64,000 nucleotides of DNA from Conexibacter woesei Iso977N. Lineage in GTDB: Bacteria > Actinomycetota > Thermoleophilia > Solirubrobacterales > Solirubrobacteraceae. Both the position numbers and the translations under genes were made by a program. The stretch's first letter is position 1; each line of letters begins with the position of its first letter. Under the pieces are notes generated by a model. The model saw only the letters and a list, made by a program, of their open reading frames with translations. It did no database searches and was not told where the DNA came from. The stretch covers positions 62,001-126,000 of the forward strand of contig NZ_AUKG01000003.1 in the NCBI RefSeq assembly GCF_000424625.1, written 5' to 3'. This document shows, piece after piece, positions 53,612-63,239 of the stretch.

Positions 53612-54631
53612 CTAGTCGGTCACCACCAGGACGATCGCGGTCACGAGGGCATTGAGCGTCGCCAGCGGAAGGAGGACCTTCCAGCCCAGCGACATCAGCT
53701 GGTCGTAGCGCAGACGCGGGAACGTCGCGCGGGCCCAGACGAAGAAGAAGATGAAGAACATGGTCTTGCCGATCACGACGATCGGCTGGACCCAGCCGGG
53801 CGGGTGGATCCCGAACGGGAGCCACCAGCCGCCGAGGAAGACCGTGACCATGATGAACGAGGCCACGATCATGTTGAGGTACTCGGCGAAGTAGTAGGTG
53901 GCGAACTTGCCGCCGCCGTACTCCGTGTTGTACCCGCCGACCAGCTCGCCATCGGCCTCGACGAGGTCGAACGGCGGGCGGTTCGTCTCGGCGAACGAGG
54001 CGATCAGGAAGATGATGAAGCCGACGAACTGCGGCACGATGTACCACATGCCGGCCTGGCCCTTGACGATGTCGACCAGTGACAGGCTCTGCGCCGTCAT
54101 GACGACGCCGACGAGCGCCAGGCCCTGGGCGACCTCGTAGGAGATCAGCTGCGCCGCGGCGCGCATGGCGCCCAGGAACGAGTACTTGGAGCCGGACGAC
54201 CAGCCGCCGAGCATGATCCCGTAGAACGCGACCGCGCCGAAGGCGAACAGGTAGAGCGGGCCGATCGAGGCATCGACGCCGTAGAGCCCGGTCTTGGTGC
54301 CGAAGATGTCCTGGACGTCGCCGAACGGGACGATCGCCAGCGCGGCGACGGCCGCGACGATCGAGATCAGCGGCGCGATCGCGAACATCCAGCCGATCGA
54401 CGAGTTCGGGCGGAACTGCTGCTTGAACAGCAGCTTGCCGATGTCGGCGATCGGGGTCAGCGCGCCGAACGGGCCGACGCGGTTGGGCCCGTAGCGGTTC
54501 TGCATGCGGCCCATGACCTTGCGGTCGGCCATCAGCGCGATCGGGACGATCTGCAGGCCGACGGCGAAGATGACGATCGCCTTGGCGATCTGCATCCACC
54601 ACGGCTCGTAGTAATAGATGTTGGCGATCAC
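53612..54631 (-). CDS. nuoH: NADH-quinone oxidoreductase subunit H
   Basis: 339 residues from GTG 54631, eight membrane helices. The quinone-site loop GRMQNRYGPNRVGPFG and AETNRPPFDLVEADGELVGG are diagnostic. It links the quinone cavity to the membrane arm. Confidence 0.94.
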   Translation of the reverse strand: MIANIYYYEPWWMQIAKAIVIFAVGLQIVPIALMADRKVMGRMQNRYGPNRVGPFGALTPIADIGKLLFKQQFRPNSSIGWMFAIAPLISIVAAVAALAIVPFGDVQDIFGTKTGLYGVDASIGPLYLFAFGAVAFYGIMLGGWSSGSKYSFLGAMRAAAQLISYEVAQGLALVGVVMTAQSLSLVDIVKGQAGMWYIVPQFVGFIIFLIASFAETNRPPFDLVEADGELVGGYNTEYGGGKFATYYFAEYLNMIVASFIMVTVFLGGWWLPFGIHPPGWVQPIVVIGKTMFFIFFFVWARATFPRLRYDQLMSLGWKVLLPLATLNALVTAIVLVVTD

Positions 54632-54656
54632 GTTCGTGGGCTCAGCTCAAAAGGGA

Positions 54657-57104
54657 CTACGAGTGGGAGGGCACGGGAGCGCCCTTGCGGATCTCGACGA
54701 GCGGGCCGTCGACGCCGTTGCCCTCCAGGAACACGCTGCCGGCGGGGACCGCGGCGCGCAGGGAGACGGTCGCGTCCACGTGGCCGGGACCGTCACCACC
54801 GACGACGACCTTCTCGCCGTCGAAGAGGCCGAGCTTCTTGGCGTCGGCCGGCGACAGCTCGACCCGCGAGCGCGCCTTCAAGAACTGCAGAGCGGGGGAG
54901 TTCGCGACCTCCGGGCCCGCCCACACGGAGCGGTAGGTCCCGAGGCGCAGGCGGCCGCCGATCTCGTCCGGCCCGGCGTCCGGTGCGGCGATCGACCCGG
55001 CCGCGGCGGGCGCGGTCTCCGGAGCCGGCCACGCGGCGGCGTTCTCGGCCGACGCGACCCAGCGCAGGCCCTTGCCGCCGATCAGGTCGAGCGTGAGGCC
55101 GCTGTAGAACGGCACCGCGGTGAAGAGGATCTGGCTGGCCTGCGAGCCGGTCAGGACGCTGAGGTCCTGCTGGCCCAGGCGCTTGGCGAGCTCGGTGATG
55201 ACCCACCAGCCCGGGCGCGTCTCGCCCTGGCGGCTGATCGCCTGGCGCAGGCGCTGGACGCGGCCGTCCGGGTGGACGATCGTGCCCTCGTGCTCGGCGT
55301 GCGACTCGGCCGGGAAGACGACCGTCGCGTGCTCGCGCACGCCCGCGGTCAGGTAGCCGGCGTGGGCGATGATCGTCGACGCGCGCTCCAGCCCCTCGTC
55401 CCAGAGGGCGCGGTGCGGGTGCGTCTCGAGCGGGTCGGTGCCGACCAGCCACAGCGCGGCGAGCTCGCCGTCGGCGGCGGCCTGGGCGATGGCAGCGGTG
55501 TCGCGGCCGGCGGCGGCGGGCGCCAGGCCCGGACCCGCGAACGGCAGGACGCCGGCCTCGCGCAGCCCGCGGGCGTTGGCCGAAGACGGGATGCCGAGCA
55601 GGCCCGCGCCGTCGCGGCCGCGGAGGCCGAGCGCGTCGGCGAGGGCGACCAGCGCCTGGGCGCCGGCCGGATCGGCCAGCACGCGCTCGCCGTAGAGGAC
55701 CACGACGTCGTCGCCGCCGTCCTTGAGCAGGGTCACCAGGTCGGCGAGCTGCTCCGGCACGTCGGTGCCGCCCGCGATCGCGTTGGCGAGCAGCGCGGCG
55801 GCGCGCGCCTCGTCGCCAGGGGCGAAGCGGACGACCTGCTTGGCGTTGCTGTCCAGCGAGGACGGGCGCGAGGTCGCGACGGCGAGCGCGACGCGGTTGC
55901 GGCGCACGCCCTTGCGGATCCGCAGGTCCACGATCGGCATGTCGTCGACCGGCTCGGCGCCGAGGACGAGGACCGTGTTGGCGAACTCGAGGTCCGGGAC
56001 CGTCGCCTGCAGCGCCGGGTCGTTGAGCGCGAGCAGCTCGTCGCGGCCGAGCGCGTCGAACGTGCGCGAGTCGATGTCGTTGGTCCCGAGGGCGCGCGCG
56101 ACGTGCTGGAGGAGGAAGCCCTCCTCGTTGGTCGTGCCGCCGCCCGCCAGGACGCCGACGCGGCCGGCCGCGCGCCTGAGGCCGCCGGCGGCCTCGTCGA
56201 GGGCGCGCTCCCACGAGACGGGGCGCAGCTCGCCGCCGTCGCGGACCATCGGCTGGGTGATGCGCTCGTCGACGTGGATCGCCTGGTAGGCGAAGCGGCC
56301 GCGGTCGCAGAGCCAGCCGTCGTCGACCTCGTCGTGGTCGCGGGCCATGACGCGCAGGACGCGCTCGTCGCGGACGGTGAAGGTCAGGTTGCACTGGCCC
56401 GGGCACAGCGTGCAGACGCCGCCGGCGCCCTCGATGTCCCACGGGCGCGCGCGGAAGCGGTAGGGCTGCGAGGTCAGCGCGCCCACCGGGCACAGCTCGG
56501 TGATGTTGCCGGAGAACGGCGCGACGTACGGGTGGCCGTCGAAGGTCCCGACGAACGTGTGCGCGCCGCGCTCCTGGAAGACCAGCTGGTAGTCCTCGGA
56601 GATCTCCTGCGAGAAGCGCACGCAGCGGTAGCAGAGGATGCAGCGCTCGCGGTCGATCGCGATCAGCGGCGACAGCTCCAGCGGCTTCTCGAAGTGGCGC
56701 TTGGGCTCGATGAAGCGCGACTTGCCGTTGCCCCAGCCGAAGGAGATGTCCTGCAGCGGGCACTCGCCGCCCTTGTCGCAGACCGGGCAGTCGAGCGGGT
56801 GGTTGATCAGCAGGAACTCGACGACCGCCTGCTGGGCGGTCTTCACGCGGTCGGTCTGCGTGTGGACGACCATGCCGTCCTTGACCGGCGTGGAGCACGC
56901 GGTCTGCAGCTTCGGGATGCCCTCGATCTCGACGAGGCACATGCGGCAGGCGCCGACCGGCGCGCCGAGCTTGGGCTCGTAGCAGAAGACGGGGATCTCG
57001 ACGTCGCCGTACTTGGCGCCGTCGACCAACATGATGTTCTCGGGCGCGGTGACCTCGCGGCCATCGATCGAGAACGTGACCTGCTTGACCTCAGGGCGGG
57101 GCAT
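54657..57104 (-). CDS. nuoG: NADH-quinone oxidoreductase subunit G
   Basis: 815 residues. The 2Fe-2S ligands are in CYEPKLGAPVGACRMCLVE and CSTPV; 4Fe-4S motifs CDKGGECPLQ, CILCYRCVRF and CTLCPGQCNL follow, the last being the N7-type site. The molybdopterin-oxidoreductase-like domain (about 240-690) lacks a cofactor in complex I. The C-terminal domain (from about 720) is of the formate-dehydrogenase type. The start at 57104 lies 3 bp beyond the nuoF stop. Confidence 0.93.
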   Translation of the reverse strand: MPRPEVKQVTFSIDGREVTAPENIMLVDGAKYGDVEIPVFCYEPKLGAPVGACRMCLVEIEGIPKLQTACSTPVKDGMVVHTQTDRVKTAQQAVVEFLLINHPLDCPVCDKGGECPLQDISFGWGNGKSRFIEPKRHFEKPLELSPLIAIDRERCILCYRCVRFSQEISEDYQLVFQERGAHTFVGTFDGHPYVAPFSGNITELCPVGALTSQPYRFRARPWDIEGAGGVCTLCPGQCNLTFTVRDERVLRVMARDHDEVDDGWLCDRGRFAYQAIHVDERITQPMVRDGGELRPVSWERALDEAAGGLRRAAGRVGVLAGGGTTNEEGFLLQHVARALGTNDIDSRTFDALGRDELLALNDPALQATVPDLEFANTVLVLGAEPVDDMPIVDLRIRKGVRRNRVALAVATSRPSSLDSNAKQVVRFAPGDEARAAALLANAIAGGTDVPEQLADLVTLLKDGGDDVVVLYGERVLADPAGAQALVALADALGLRGRDGAGLLGIPSSANARGLREAGVLPFAGPGLAPAAAGRDTAAIAQAAADGELAALWLVGTDPLETHPHRALWDEGLERASTIIAHAGYLTAGVREHATVVFPAESHAEHEGTIVHPDGRVQRLRQAISRQGETRPGWWVITELAKRLGQQDLSVLTGSQASQILFTAVPFYSGLTLDLIGGKGLRWVASAENAAAWPAPETAPAAAGSIAAPDAGPDEIGGRLRLGTYRSVWAGPEVANSPALQFLKARSRVELSPADAKKLGLFDGEKVVVGGDGPGHVDATVSLRAAVPAGSVFLEGNGVDGPLVEIRKGAPVPSHS

Positions 57105-57107
57105 GAC

Positions 57108-58433
57108 TTACGCGAAGGCTCCTTCGATGAGCGCGAGCTCGGGGGCGTCCGCCGGGTCGTCGGCGATCCCGAGCTTGGCGCGCGCCGCCTCGATGTGGGC
57201 CTCGAACTCGCCGCGGAACTTGGCGACCATCGAGCCGACCGGCATCGCCATCGCGTCGCCGAGGACGCAGAGGCAGTTGCCGATGATCTGCTCCTGGACC
57301 GAGGCCATGATGTCGAGGTCCATCGGGGTCGCGAGGCCGGACTGGATGCGCTCGAGCATCTTGACGGTCCAGTTGGTGCCCTCGCGACAGGGCGTGCACT
57401 TGCCGCAGGACTCGTGCCGGTAGAACTCGGCGAGCCACAGGCAGACGTCGACGACCGAGTTGGAGTCGTCGACCACGATGATCGCGCCCGAGCCCAGCAT
57501 GGACCCGGCCTTGGCCAGCGTGTTGAAGTCGTAGGCGAGGTCGAGGTCGTCGGCCGTCAGGACCGGGGACGACGAGCCGCCCGGGAACCAGAACTTGACC
57601 TCGCGCCCGTCGTCGGGACCGCCGGCCAGGCCGTAGATGATGTCGCGCGAGGACATGCCCAGCTCGATCTCGTAGTTGCCCGGGCGCTTGACGTTGCCCG
57701 AGATCGAGATCAGCTTCGTGCCGGTCGAGCCCTCGGCGCCGATCTTGGCGTACTCGGCGCCGCCCATCTCGACGATCAGCGGCACGGTCGCCAGCGTCTC
57801 GACGTTGTTGATGAGCGTCGGGCCCTGGTACAGGCCCTGGTTGGCGGGGAACGGCGGCTTCAGGCGCGGGTTGCCGCGCTTGCCCTCGAGGCTGTCGAGG
57901 AGGCCGGTCTCCTCGCCGCAGATGTAGGCGCCCGCGCCGCGGTGCACGGCGAGGGAGAGCGTGTGGCCGGTGCCGAGGATGTTCTCGCCCAGGAAGCCGG
58001 CCTCGTAGGCCTCGACCAGCGCGGCGTCGAGGATGTCGGCCTGCTGGACGTACTCGCCGCGGATGAAGATGAACGCGCGGTTCGCGCCCGCCGCGTGGGC
58101 GGCGATGATCATGCCCTCGATCAGCAGGTGCGGGATCTTCTGCATGAGCTCGCGGTCCTTGAAGGTCCCGGGCTCGGACTCGTCCGCGTTGCAGACGAGG
58201 TACTTGTCCATCGTGCCCTTGGGCATGAAGGACGCCTTCATGCCCATCGAGAAGCCGGCGCCGCCACGGCCGCGCAGGCCGGACGCCTTGAGCTCCTCGA
58301 CCAGCGCCTCCGGCGGCAGCTGGAGCGCCTTGCGCAGGCGGTCGCCGTAGCCACCGCGGCGCTTGTAGACCTCGAGCGTGTGCAGACCAGGCTCGTCGAT
58401 GTCCTGGAAGATCAGCGGCTGCTGCGTGCTCAT
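57108..58433 (-). CDS. nuoF: NADH-quinone oxidoreductase subunit F
   Basis: 441 residues from ATG 58433. FMN site GRGGAGFSMGMK, NADH site GAYICGEETGLLDSLEGKRG and 4Fe-4S motif ESCGKCTPCREGTNW. It accepts electrons from NADH. The 4-bp overlap with nuoE sets the start; longer frames are shadows. Confidence 0.94.
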   Translation of the reverse strand: MSTQQPLIFQDIDEPGLHTLEVYKRRGGYGDRLRKALQLPPEALVEELKASGLRGRGGAGFSMGMKASFMPKGTMDKYLVCNADESEPGTFKDRELMQKIPHLLIEGMIIAAHAAGANRAFIFIRGEYVQQADILDAALVEAYEAGFLGENILGTGHTLSLAVHRGAGAYICGEETGLLDSLEGKRGNPRLKPPFPANQGLYQGPTLINNVETLATVPLIVEMGGAEYAKIGAEGSTGTKLISISGNVKRPGNYEIELGMSSRDIIYGLAGGPDDGREVKFWFPGGSSSPVLTADDLDLAYDFNTLAKAGSMLGSGAIIVVDDSNSVVDVCLWLAEFYRHESCGKCTPCREGTNWTVKMLERIQSGLATPMDLDIMASVQEQIIGNCLCVLGDAMAMPVGSMVAKFRGEFEAHIEAARAKLGIADDPADAPELALIEGAFA

Positions 58434-59197
58434 GCAGGCTCCTCGGGCGGATCCGGGGTCCCCATCGGGGGCCCGAAGGAAGAAGGCTCGGCCGGCAGCG
58501 GCGAGTTGCCGGGCGCCGGGCGGTCGATCTCGGACTCGACCTCGGCGAAGTCGGTGCCCGGCGCGTCCCACTCACGCGAGTTGGCGTGCGGGTCGGCCGA
58601 CGGGCGCTTGATCAGCTGCTTGGCCGGAAGTGGGTCCTCGCCGTCGCGCACCTGGCGCGCCAGCTCGGCGACGTCGTCGCTCTCGACCGGGCCGAGGAAG
58701 ACGCCGTCGACCGAGACCATCGGGGCGATGTCGCAGGCGCCGAGGCACTCGAAGCCGCGCACCTGCACGTCGGGGTCGTCGCCGACCGCCTCGGTCAGCT
58801 CGCCCAGCAGCTTGCGGCCGCCGCGCAGCGAGCACGAGATGTTGGTGCACACGTAGACGCGCTTGTGGCCCACGGGCTGCGTGTCCAACATGTCGTAGAA
58901 CGACGCGACCGCCACCAGGTAGGCGGGGGTCAGGCGCATCACGCACGCGACCTGGCGGAAGGCCTCGGGCGAGCACCAGCCGTGCAGCTCCTGCGCGGCC
59001 GCCAGCGCCGGGATCGCGGCGGAGCGCCGGTCCGGGTACTTGGCGATGTGGCGCTCGATCTCCTCGCGCAGCTCCGTGGGAACCGGCGTGGTCGCCGGAT
59101 CCGGGATCTCCTGCGGGTCCTTGGAGAGGTCGACGGCGTCGTCCCAGCCGGGGACGCGGGAGCCGTGCGAGTAGCGCTTGACGTCGGGCATCGACAT
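58430..59197 (-). CDS. nuoE: NADH-quinone oxidoreductase subunit E with C-terminal extension
   Basis: 255 residues. The 2Fe-2S ligands are in VCTNISCSLRGG and FECLGACDIAPM. The last ~65 residues (RPSADPHANSREWDAPGTDF to PMGTPDPPEEPA) are Pro/Glu-rich, look disordered and are absent in most short NuoE proteins. Confidence 0.92.
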   Translation of the reverse strand: MSMPDVKRYSHGSRVPGWDDAVDLSKDPQEIPDPATTPVPTELREEIERHIAKYPDRRSAAIPALAAAQELHGWCSPEAFRQVACVMRLTPAYLVAVASFYDMLDTQPVGHKRVYVCTNISCSLRGGRKLLGELTEAVGDDPDVQVRGFECLGACDIAPMVSVDGVFLGPVESDDVAELARQVRDGEDPLPAKQLIKRPSADPHANSREWDAPGTDFAEVESEIDRPAPGNSPLPAEPSSFGPPMGTPDPPEEPA

Positions 59198-59219
59198 GAA
59201 GTGGTTGCTCCTCCGTGCC

Positions 59220-60482
59220 TTACCGGTCCACGCCGCCGAGCACCGGGTCCATCATCGCCAGCGTGGCGATGAGGTCGGCGATGTAGGCGTCCTTGACCAT
59301 CGGGAGCGTCGCCTGCAGGTTCACGAACGAGGGGTCGCGCATGTGCACGCGCGCGGGCTTGCTCGATCCGTCGGAGCGGATGAACACGCCGTACTCGCCG
59401 CGCGGGCCCTCGATCGGGTAGTAGACCTCGCCCGGCGGGACGCGGAAGCCCTCGGTCACCAGCTTGAAGTGGTAGATCAGCGCCTCCATCGACGTCGCCA
59501 GCTCGTGGCGCGGCGGGAGCGCGACCCTGCGGTCGTCGGTGATGTACGGGCCCTCGGGCAGGCCTTCCAGCGCCTGCTCCATGATCCGGATCGACTGCCG
59601 CATCTCCTCCATCCGGACGGCGAAGCGGTCGTAGTTGTCGCCGTTCTCGCCGACCGCGATCTTGAAGTCGAAGTCCTCGTAGGAGGAGTAGGGCATGGCC
59701 TTGCGCAGGTCCCACGGGTCGCCGGCCGCGCGCAGCAGCGGGCCGGTCACGCCGAGGCCCTGGAGCGTCTCGACGTCGAGGGGGCAGGTGCCGCGCAGGC
59801 GCCGCAACGCGATCTCGTTGCGGTTGAGCAAGTCCATGTACTGGTCGATCTTGCTCGGCATGTCCTTCAGGAACTTGGCGAGCTTCTCGGCCCAGCCGGC
59901 CGGGATGTCCTCCATGACGCCGCCGACCTGGAAGTAGCGCGTGTGCATGCGCTGGCCGGAGCTGTACTCGAAGAGGTCCAGGATCGTCTCGCGCTCGCGG
60001 AAGCAGTACCACCAGACGGTGACCGCGCCGAGGTCGAGCATCGAGGTGCCGAGCCAGACCAGGTGCGACATGATCCGGTTGAGCTCCATGTGGATCACGC
60101 GCAGGTACTGGGCGCGCTTGGGGACCTCGACGTCGAGCAGCGTCTCGGTCGCCCCGCAGAAGGCCATCGCGTTGAAGTAGTACGCGAGGTAGTCCATCCG
60201 CTCGATGATCGGGATGCCCTTCCAGTACGACTTGTCCTCGGCGGTCTTCTCGATGCCGGTGTGGACGTAGCCGATGATGGGCTTCAGATCGCGGACCACT
60301 TCCGCTTCCAACGTGACGAGCAGGCGCAGCACCCCGTGCGTGGCGGGGTGGTGCGGACCCATGTTGAGGGTCAGCAGCTCCTGGTCGGGCGCGGGCGCCC
60401 CCAGCGTCTGGGCGCGCTGGAAGACGTCGACGCGCTCTTCCTGAGCGCGGTAGTCGCTGCCGGTGACGTCCGTGGAGCTCAT
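59220..60482 (-). CDS. nuoD: NADH-quinone oxidoreductase subunit D
   Basis: 420 residues, hydrogenase-large-subunit-like. NMGPHHPATHGVLRLLVTLE and YVHTGIEKTAEDKSYWKGIP carry the quinone-binding His and Tyr neighbourhood. Overlaps nuoC by 4 bp. Confidence 0.94.
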   Translation of the reverse strand: MSSTDVTGSDYRAQEERVDVFQRAQTLGAPAPDQELLTLNMGPHHPATHGVLRLLVTLEAEVVRDLKPIIGYVHTGIEKTAEDKSYWKGIPIIERMDYLAYYFNAMAFCGATETLLDVEVPKRAQYLRVIHMELNRIMSHLVWLGTSMLDLGAVTVWWYCFRERETILDLFEYSSGQRMHTRYFQVGGVMEDIPAGWAEKLAKFLKDMPSKIDQYMDLLNRNEIALRRLRGTCPLDVETLQGLGVTGPLLRAAGDPWDLRKAMPYSSYEDFDFKIAVGENGDNYDRFAVRMEEMRQSIRIMEQALEGLPEGPYITDDRRVALPPRHELATSMEALIYHFKLVTEGFRVPPGEVYYPIEGPRGEYGVFIRSDGSSKPARVHMRDPSFVNLQATLPMVKDAYIADLIATLAMMDPVLGGVDR

Positions 60483-61009
60483 GCCTCACCGTCGATTCCG
60501 AAGGTGTAGTCCTTGCCGGCCGTCTCGGCGGCCGTGAAGAGGACGGGCTCGCCGCCGAGCGGGAAGTCGCGGCGCTGCGGGTGGCCCTCGTAGTCCTCGG
60601 GCATCAGGATGCGACGCAGGTCCGGGTGGCCGTCGAAGACGACGCCGAACATGTCGTAGACCTCGCGCTCCTGGTGGTTGGCGGTCGGCCACGCGTCGGT
60701 GACCGACGGCACGTTGGGCGTGTCGAGCGGCACGCGCAGCTTGACCGAGACGCGGTCGAGCGCGTCGCGGTCAAGCAGCTCGTAGTGCACGCCGAGGCGC
60801 GGCTCCTCGGGGTAGTAGTCGACCCCGTGGACGCTCATCAGGTGCTGGAAGCCCTTGCCGCGCAAGGTCTCCAGGACCTCGCCGATGTGGGTGGGCGCGA
60901 CGTTGATCGCGCCCTTGGCCCGGAAGTGCTCGGTGCCGAGCACGGCGTCGTCGCCGTGCGCGTCGCGCAGCGCCTGGGCCAGCAGCTCGGTGCCGGGGGC
61001 GTCAGGCAT
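60479..61009 (-). CDS. nuoC: NADH-quinone oxidoreductase subunit C
   Basis: 176 residues. The hallmark [20 protein letters not shown] and [16 protein letters not shown] are present. It overlaps nuoB by 8 bp. Confidence 0.93.
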   Translation of the reverse strand: MPDAPGTELLAQALRDAHGDDAVLGTEHFRAKGAINVAPTHIGEVLETLRGKGFQHLMSVHGVDYYPEEPRLGVHYELLDRDALDRVSVKLRVPLDTPNVPSVTDAWPTANHQEREVYDMFGVVFDGHPDLRRILMPEDYEGHPQRRDFPLGGEPVLFTAAETAGKDYTFGIDGEA

Positions 61010-61688
61010 TCTGCGACGCGCCCTCGTCGCCGGGGACGTTGACGGCGGACTCGGCCTTGATCAGCGCCTCGCCCTCGTCGGGCAGGACCTCGACGGTGCC
61101 GTCGGCGCCGTAGCGGTCGCGCCAGCCCATGGCCGGGTCGCTGTGGACCATCGAGCGCAGCTTCAGGATCCCGTGCATCAGCGCCTCCGGGCGCGGCGGG
61201 CAGCCCGGGACGTGGACGTCGACCGGCAGGAACTTGTCGGCCGGGACGATCGCGTAGTTGTTGAAGACGCCCATCGACGACGAGCAGGCGCCCATCGCGA
61301 TCGCGTACTTCGGGTCGAGCATCTGGTCGTAGATGCGCCGGACGATCGGCGCCATCTTGATCGACACGCGGCCGGACAGGATCAGCAGGTCGGCCTGGCG
61401 CGGCGAGGCGCGGAACGCCTCGAAGCCGAAGCGCGCGATGTCGAGGCGCGCGCCGACCACGGACATCATCTCGATGGCGCAGCAGGCGAGCCCGAAGGTC
61501 GCGGGGAACAGCGAGTTGCCGCGCGCCCAGTTGGCGGCGCGGTCCAAGGTGGTGGTGATGACCCGTTCCTGCACGTACTGCTCGAGGTCGTCGCCCTCGA
61601 TGTCGCCGCGCAGCATGTCGCGGGCCTGCAACTGGCGGATGCGGAAGTCGTCCGCAGCACCCGCCTTCTCACGCTTGATGATCTCCAT
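61002..61688 (-). CDS. nuoB: NADH-quinone oxidoreductase subunit B
   Basis: 228 residues. Cluster N2 ligands are in [20 protein letters not shown] and [11 protein letters not shown]. An N-terminal ~50-residue and a C-terminal ~35-residue extension ([20 protein letters not shown]) are longer than in E. coli. Confidence 0.93.
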   Translation of the reverse strand: MEIIKREKAGAADDFRIRQLQARDMLRGDIEGDDLEQYVQERVITTTLDRAANWARGNSLFPATFGLACCAIEMMSVVGARLDIARFGFEAFRASPRQADLLILSGRVSIKMAPIVRRIYDQMLDPKYAIAMGACSSSMGVFNNYAIVPADKFLPVDVHVPGCPPRPEALMHGILKLRSMVHSDPAMGWRDRYGADGTVEVLPDEGEALIKAESAVNVPGDEGASQNA

Positions 61689-61713
61689 GGCCAGTTCCTG
61701 TTCTAGCGCTTGT

Positions 61714-62076
61714 CTAGCGCCACTCGAGCGCGCCGCGTCGCCACACGTAGATGAAGGCCACGACCAGCAACACGATGAACACGACCGTCTCGATCAGCGC
61801 GAAGCTCCCGTACGCCCGCAGCTGCACGGCGATCGGGTAGAGGAAGACCACTTCGATGTCGAACAAGATGAACAACATCGCGATCAGGTAGAAGCTGATC
61901 CCGAAGCGGAAGCCCTGCTGGACTTCGGAGGGCATGCCCGACTCGTAGGGGTCGCCCTGGTAGGTCGTGGGCGTCTTCGGCTTCGGCCCGAGCAGTGAGC
62001 CGGCGGAGATGAAGAGTCCGCCGACGAGACCGCCGAGGATGACGAAGACGATGGCTGGAAGGTAGTCCCGGAGCAC
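61714..62076 (-). CDS. nuoA: NADH-quinone oxidoreductase subunit A
   Basis: 120 residues from GTG 62076, three membrane helices, with the conserved [24 protein letters not shown]-like GGGAGA lies about 6 nt before the start. First gene of the nuoA-N operon, which is complete and in the standard order. Confidence 0.93.
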   Translation of the reverse strand: MLRDYLPAIVFVILGGLVGGLFISAGSLLGPKPKTPTTYQGDPYESGMPSEVQQGFRFGISFYLIAMLFILFDIEVVFLYPIAVQLRAYGSFALIETVVFIVLLVVAFIYVWRRGALEWR

Positions 62077-62089
62077 TCGGTCTCCCGTT

Positions 62090-62119
62090 GTATCACCAAC
62101 TTGTAACTTGCTGCCACAA
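62090..62119 (-). promoter_or_regulatory. Candidate nuo operon promoter
   Basis: Minus strand: TTGTGG (62119-62114), 18 nt, TGATAC (62095-62090), then 13 nt to the nuoA GTG including GGGAGA. Both hexamers match the housekeeping consensus at four positions. Operator-like symmetry was not found. Confidence 0.4.
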
Positions 62120-62149
62120 AGTGGCTACCCGCACTTGGATACCACCGCT

Positions 62150-62593
62150 GTGACCGACGCTGCCAACGTCCTTGCCCTGATGGTCGCGATCTCAAATGGG
62201 ATCGCGGGGCTGGTGTCCGCCTTTCTGTGGTGGCGCGTGTCGCCGCAGCCCTGGGCGTGGTGGCTGATCCGCGCCGGTCAGGCCGCCGCGATCGCCGGCG
62301 CGCTGGGCACCGGCGTTCTCGCTGCAATGGGGCTGCATCCGGCCGACAGCCTGTACTGGTTGTACGCCTTGCTCCCGGTCGCGGTGTCGTTCGTCGCCGA
62401 GCAGCTGCGCCTGGTCTCGGCCCAGATGGTCTTGGACTCGCGTGATCTCGAAGACGCCCAGGCCGTGGGCGCGCTGCCGGAGTCCGAGCAGCGCTCGATC
62501 GTGCTCCAGATCGTCCGGCGCGAGATGGGCGTGATGGCCGCCTCGGCGCTGGTCGTCTGCTTCCTGTCGCTGCGCGCGCTGGGAACTGTGTAA
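62150..62593 (+). CDS. Small membrane protein of unknown function
   Basis: 147 residues from GTG 62150 with four hydrophobic stretches: VLALMVAISNGIAGLVSAFL, AAAIAGALGTGVLAAMGL, YALLPVAVSFVAEQL and MAASALVVCFLSLRAL. A helical charged loop (DSRDLEDAQAVGALPESEQR) separates the last two. It diverges from nuoA with 73 bp between starts. A start at 62108 in frame is less likely. No family recognised. Confidence 0.72.
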   Translation: MTDAANVLALMVAISNGIAGLVSAFLWWRVSPQPWAWWLIRAGQAAAIAGALGTGVLAAMGLHPADSLYWLYALLPVAVSFVAEQLRLVSAQMVLDSRDLEDAQAVGALPESEQRSIVLQIVRREMGVMAASALVVCFLSLRALGTV

Positions 62594-62606
62594 GCGTTCT
62601 GACGCG

Positions 62607-63107
62607 CTAAGCGAGCCGGCCGAAGCCGCCGCGGAAGAACAGCAACGGATCGTTCGTCGCACCGGGGCTGTCGTCGGCGCTCAGGTGCGTCACGCGGCCG
62701 ATCCCGATCGTGTGATCCCCGGCGGGCGTCAGCGACTCCAGGTCGCAGGCGATCCAGGCGAGGGCGTCGTCGAGGACCGGGACGCCGTGGGCGACCGTGT
62801 GGGTCGCGGCGTCGAACTTCTCGGTCGCCTCGCGCTTGGAGGCGAAGACGCGGGCGAGGTCCTCCTGGCCGGCGCGCAGGACGTTGACCGCGAAGCGGCC
62901 GGCGGACTGCACGATCGGCAGCGTGCGCGACCCGTTGTCGAAGCAGACGATCAGCAGCAGCGGGTCGAGGCTGAGGCTCGTCACGGCGTTCGTGGTCAGA
63001 CCGGCGGGACCGTCCGGGCCGTGGGCGGTGACGATCGCCACCCCGGTCGCGAAGCTCCCGATGACCTCGCGGTAGCGGGCCGGATCGACTGCGGGCGTCG
63101 TCTCCAT
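62607..63107 (-). CDS. Flavin reductase-like FMN-binding protein
   Basis: 166 residues. GSFATGVAIVTAHG, GLTTNAVTSLSLDPLLLIVC and RFAVNVLRAGQ are the flavin-binding segments of the HpaC/NADH:FMN oxidoreductase family that supplies reduced flavin to two-component monooxygenases; no monooxygenase gene is nearby. TACCCT (63117-63122) lies 9 nt before the ATG. Confidence 0.87.
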   Translation of the reverse strand: METTPAVDPARYREVIGSFATGVAIVTAHGPDGPAGLTTNAVTSLSLDPLLLIVCFDNGSRTLPIVQSAGRFAVNVLRAGQEDLARVFASKREATEKFDAATHTVAHGVPVLDDALAWIACDLESLTPAGDHTIGIGRVTHLSADDSPGATNDPLLFFRGGFGRLA

Positions 63108-63127
63108 CGGGGGCTCAGGGTAGTTCA

Positions 63128-63217
63128 GACGCGGGCGCCGACCAGGTTGCCGCCGTATCGAGAGCGATCGCGTGAACGTCGTTATGAAGCGATCGAATCG
63201 AGGTCGGCGCCCGCGTC
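63128..63217. repeat. 16-bp perfect inverted repeat with nested stem
   Basis: GACGCGGGCGCCGACC (63128-63143) is the exact reverse complement of 63202-63217. Inside the 58-nt loop, CGATCGC and GCGATCG can form a second, 7-bp stem. It lies between two minus-strand genes, 21 bp beyond the flavin reductase start. It is too long-looped for a simple terminator and no T tract is seen. Confidence 0.65.
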
Positions 63218-63239
63218 GGTCCGGAGTTCGCGACGGACG

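Noticed and set aside
54618-58856. Open frame of 1412 codons on the plus strand
   Set aside because: It runs antisense to nuoG, nuoF and nuoE, and the translation is repetitive Leu/Val/Asp/Arg without domains.
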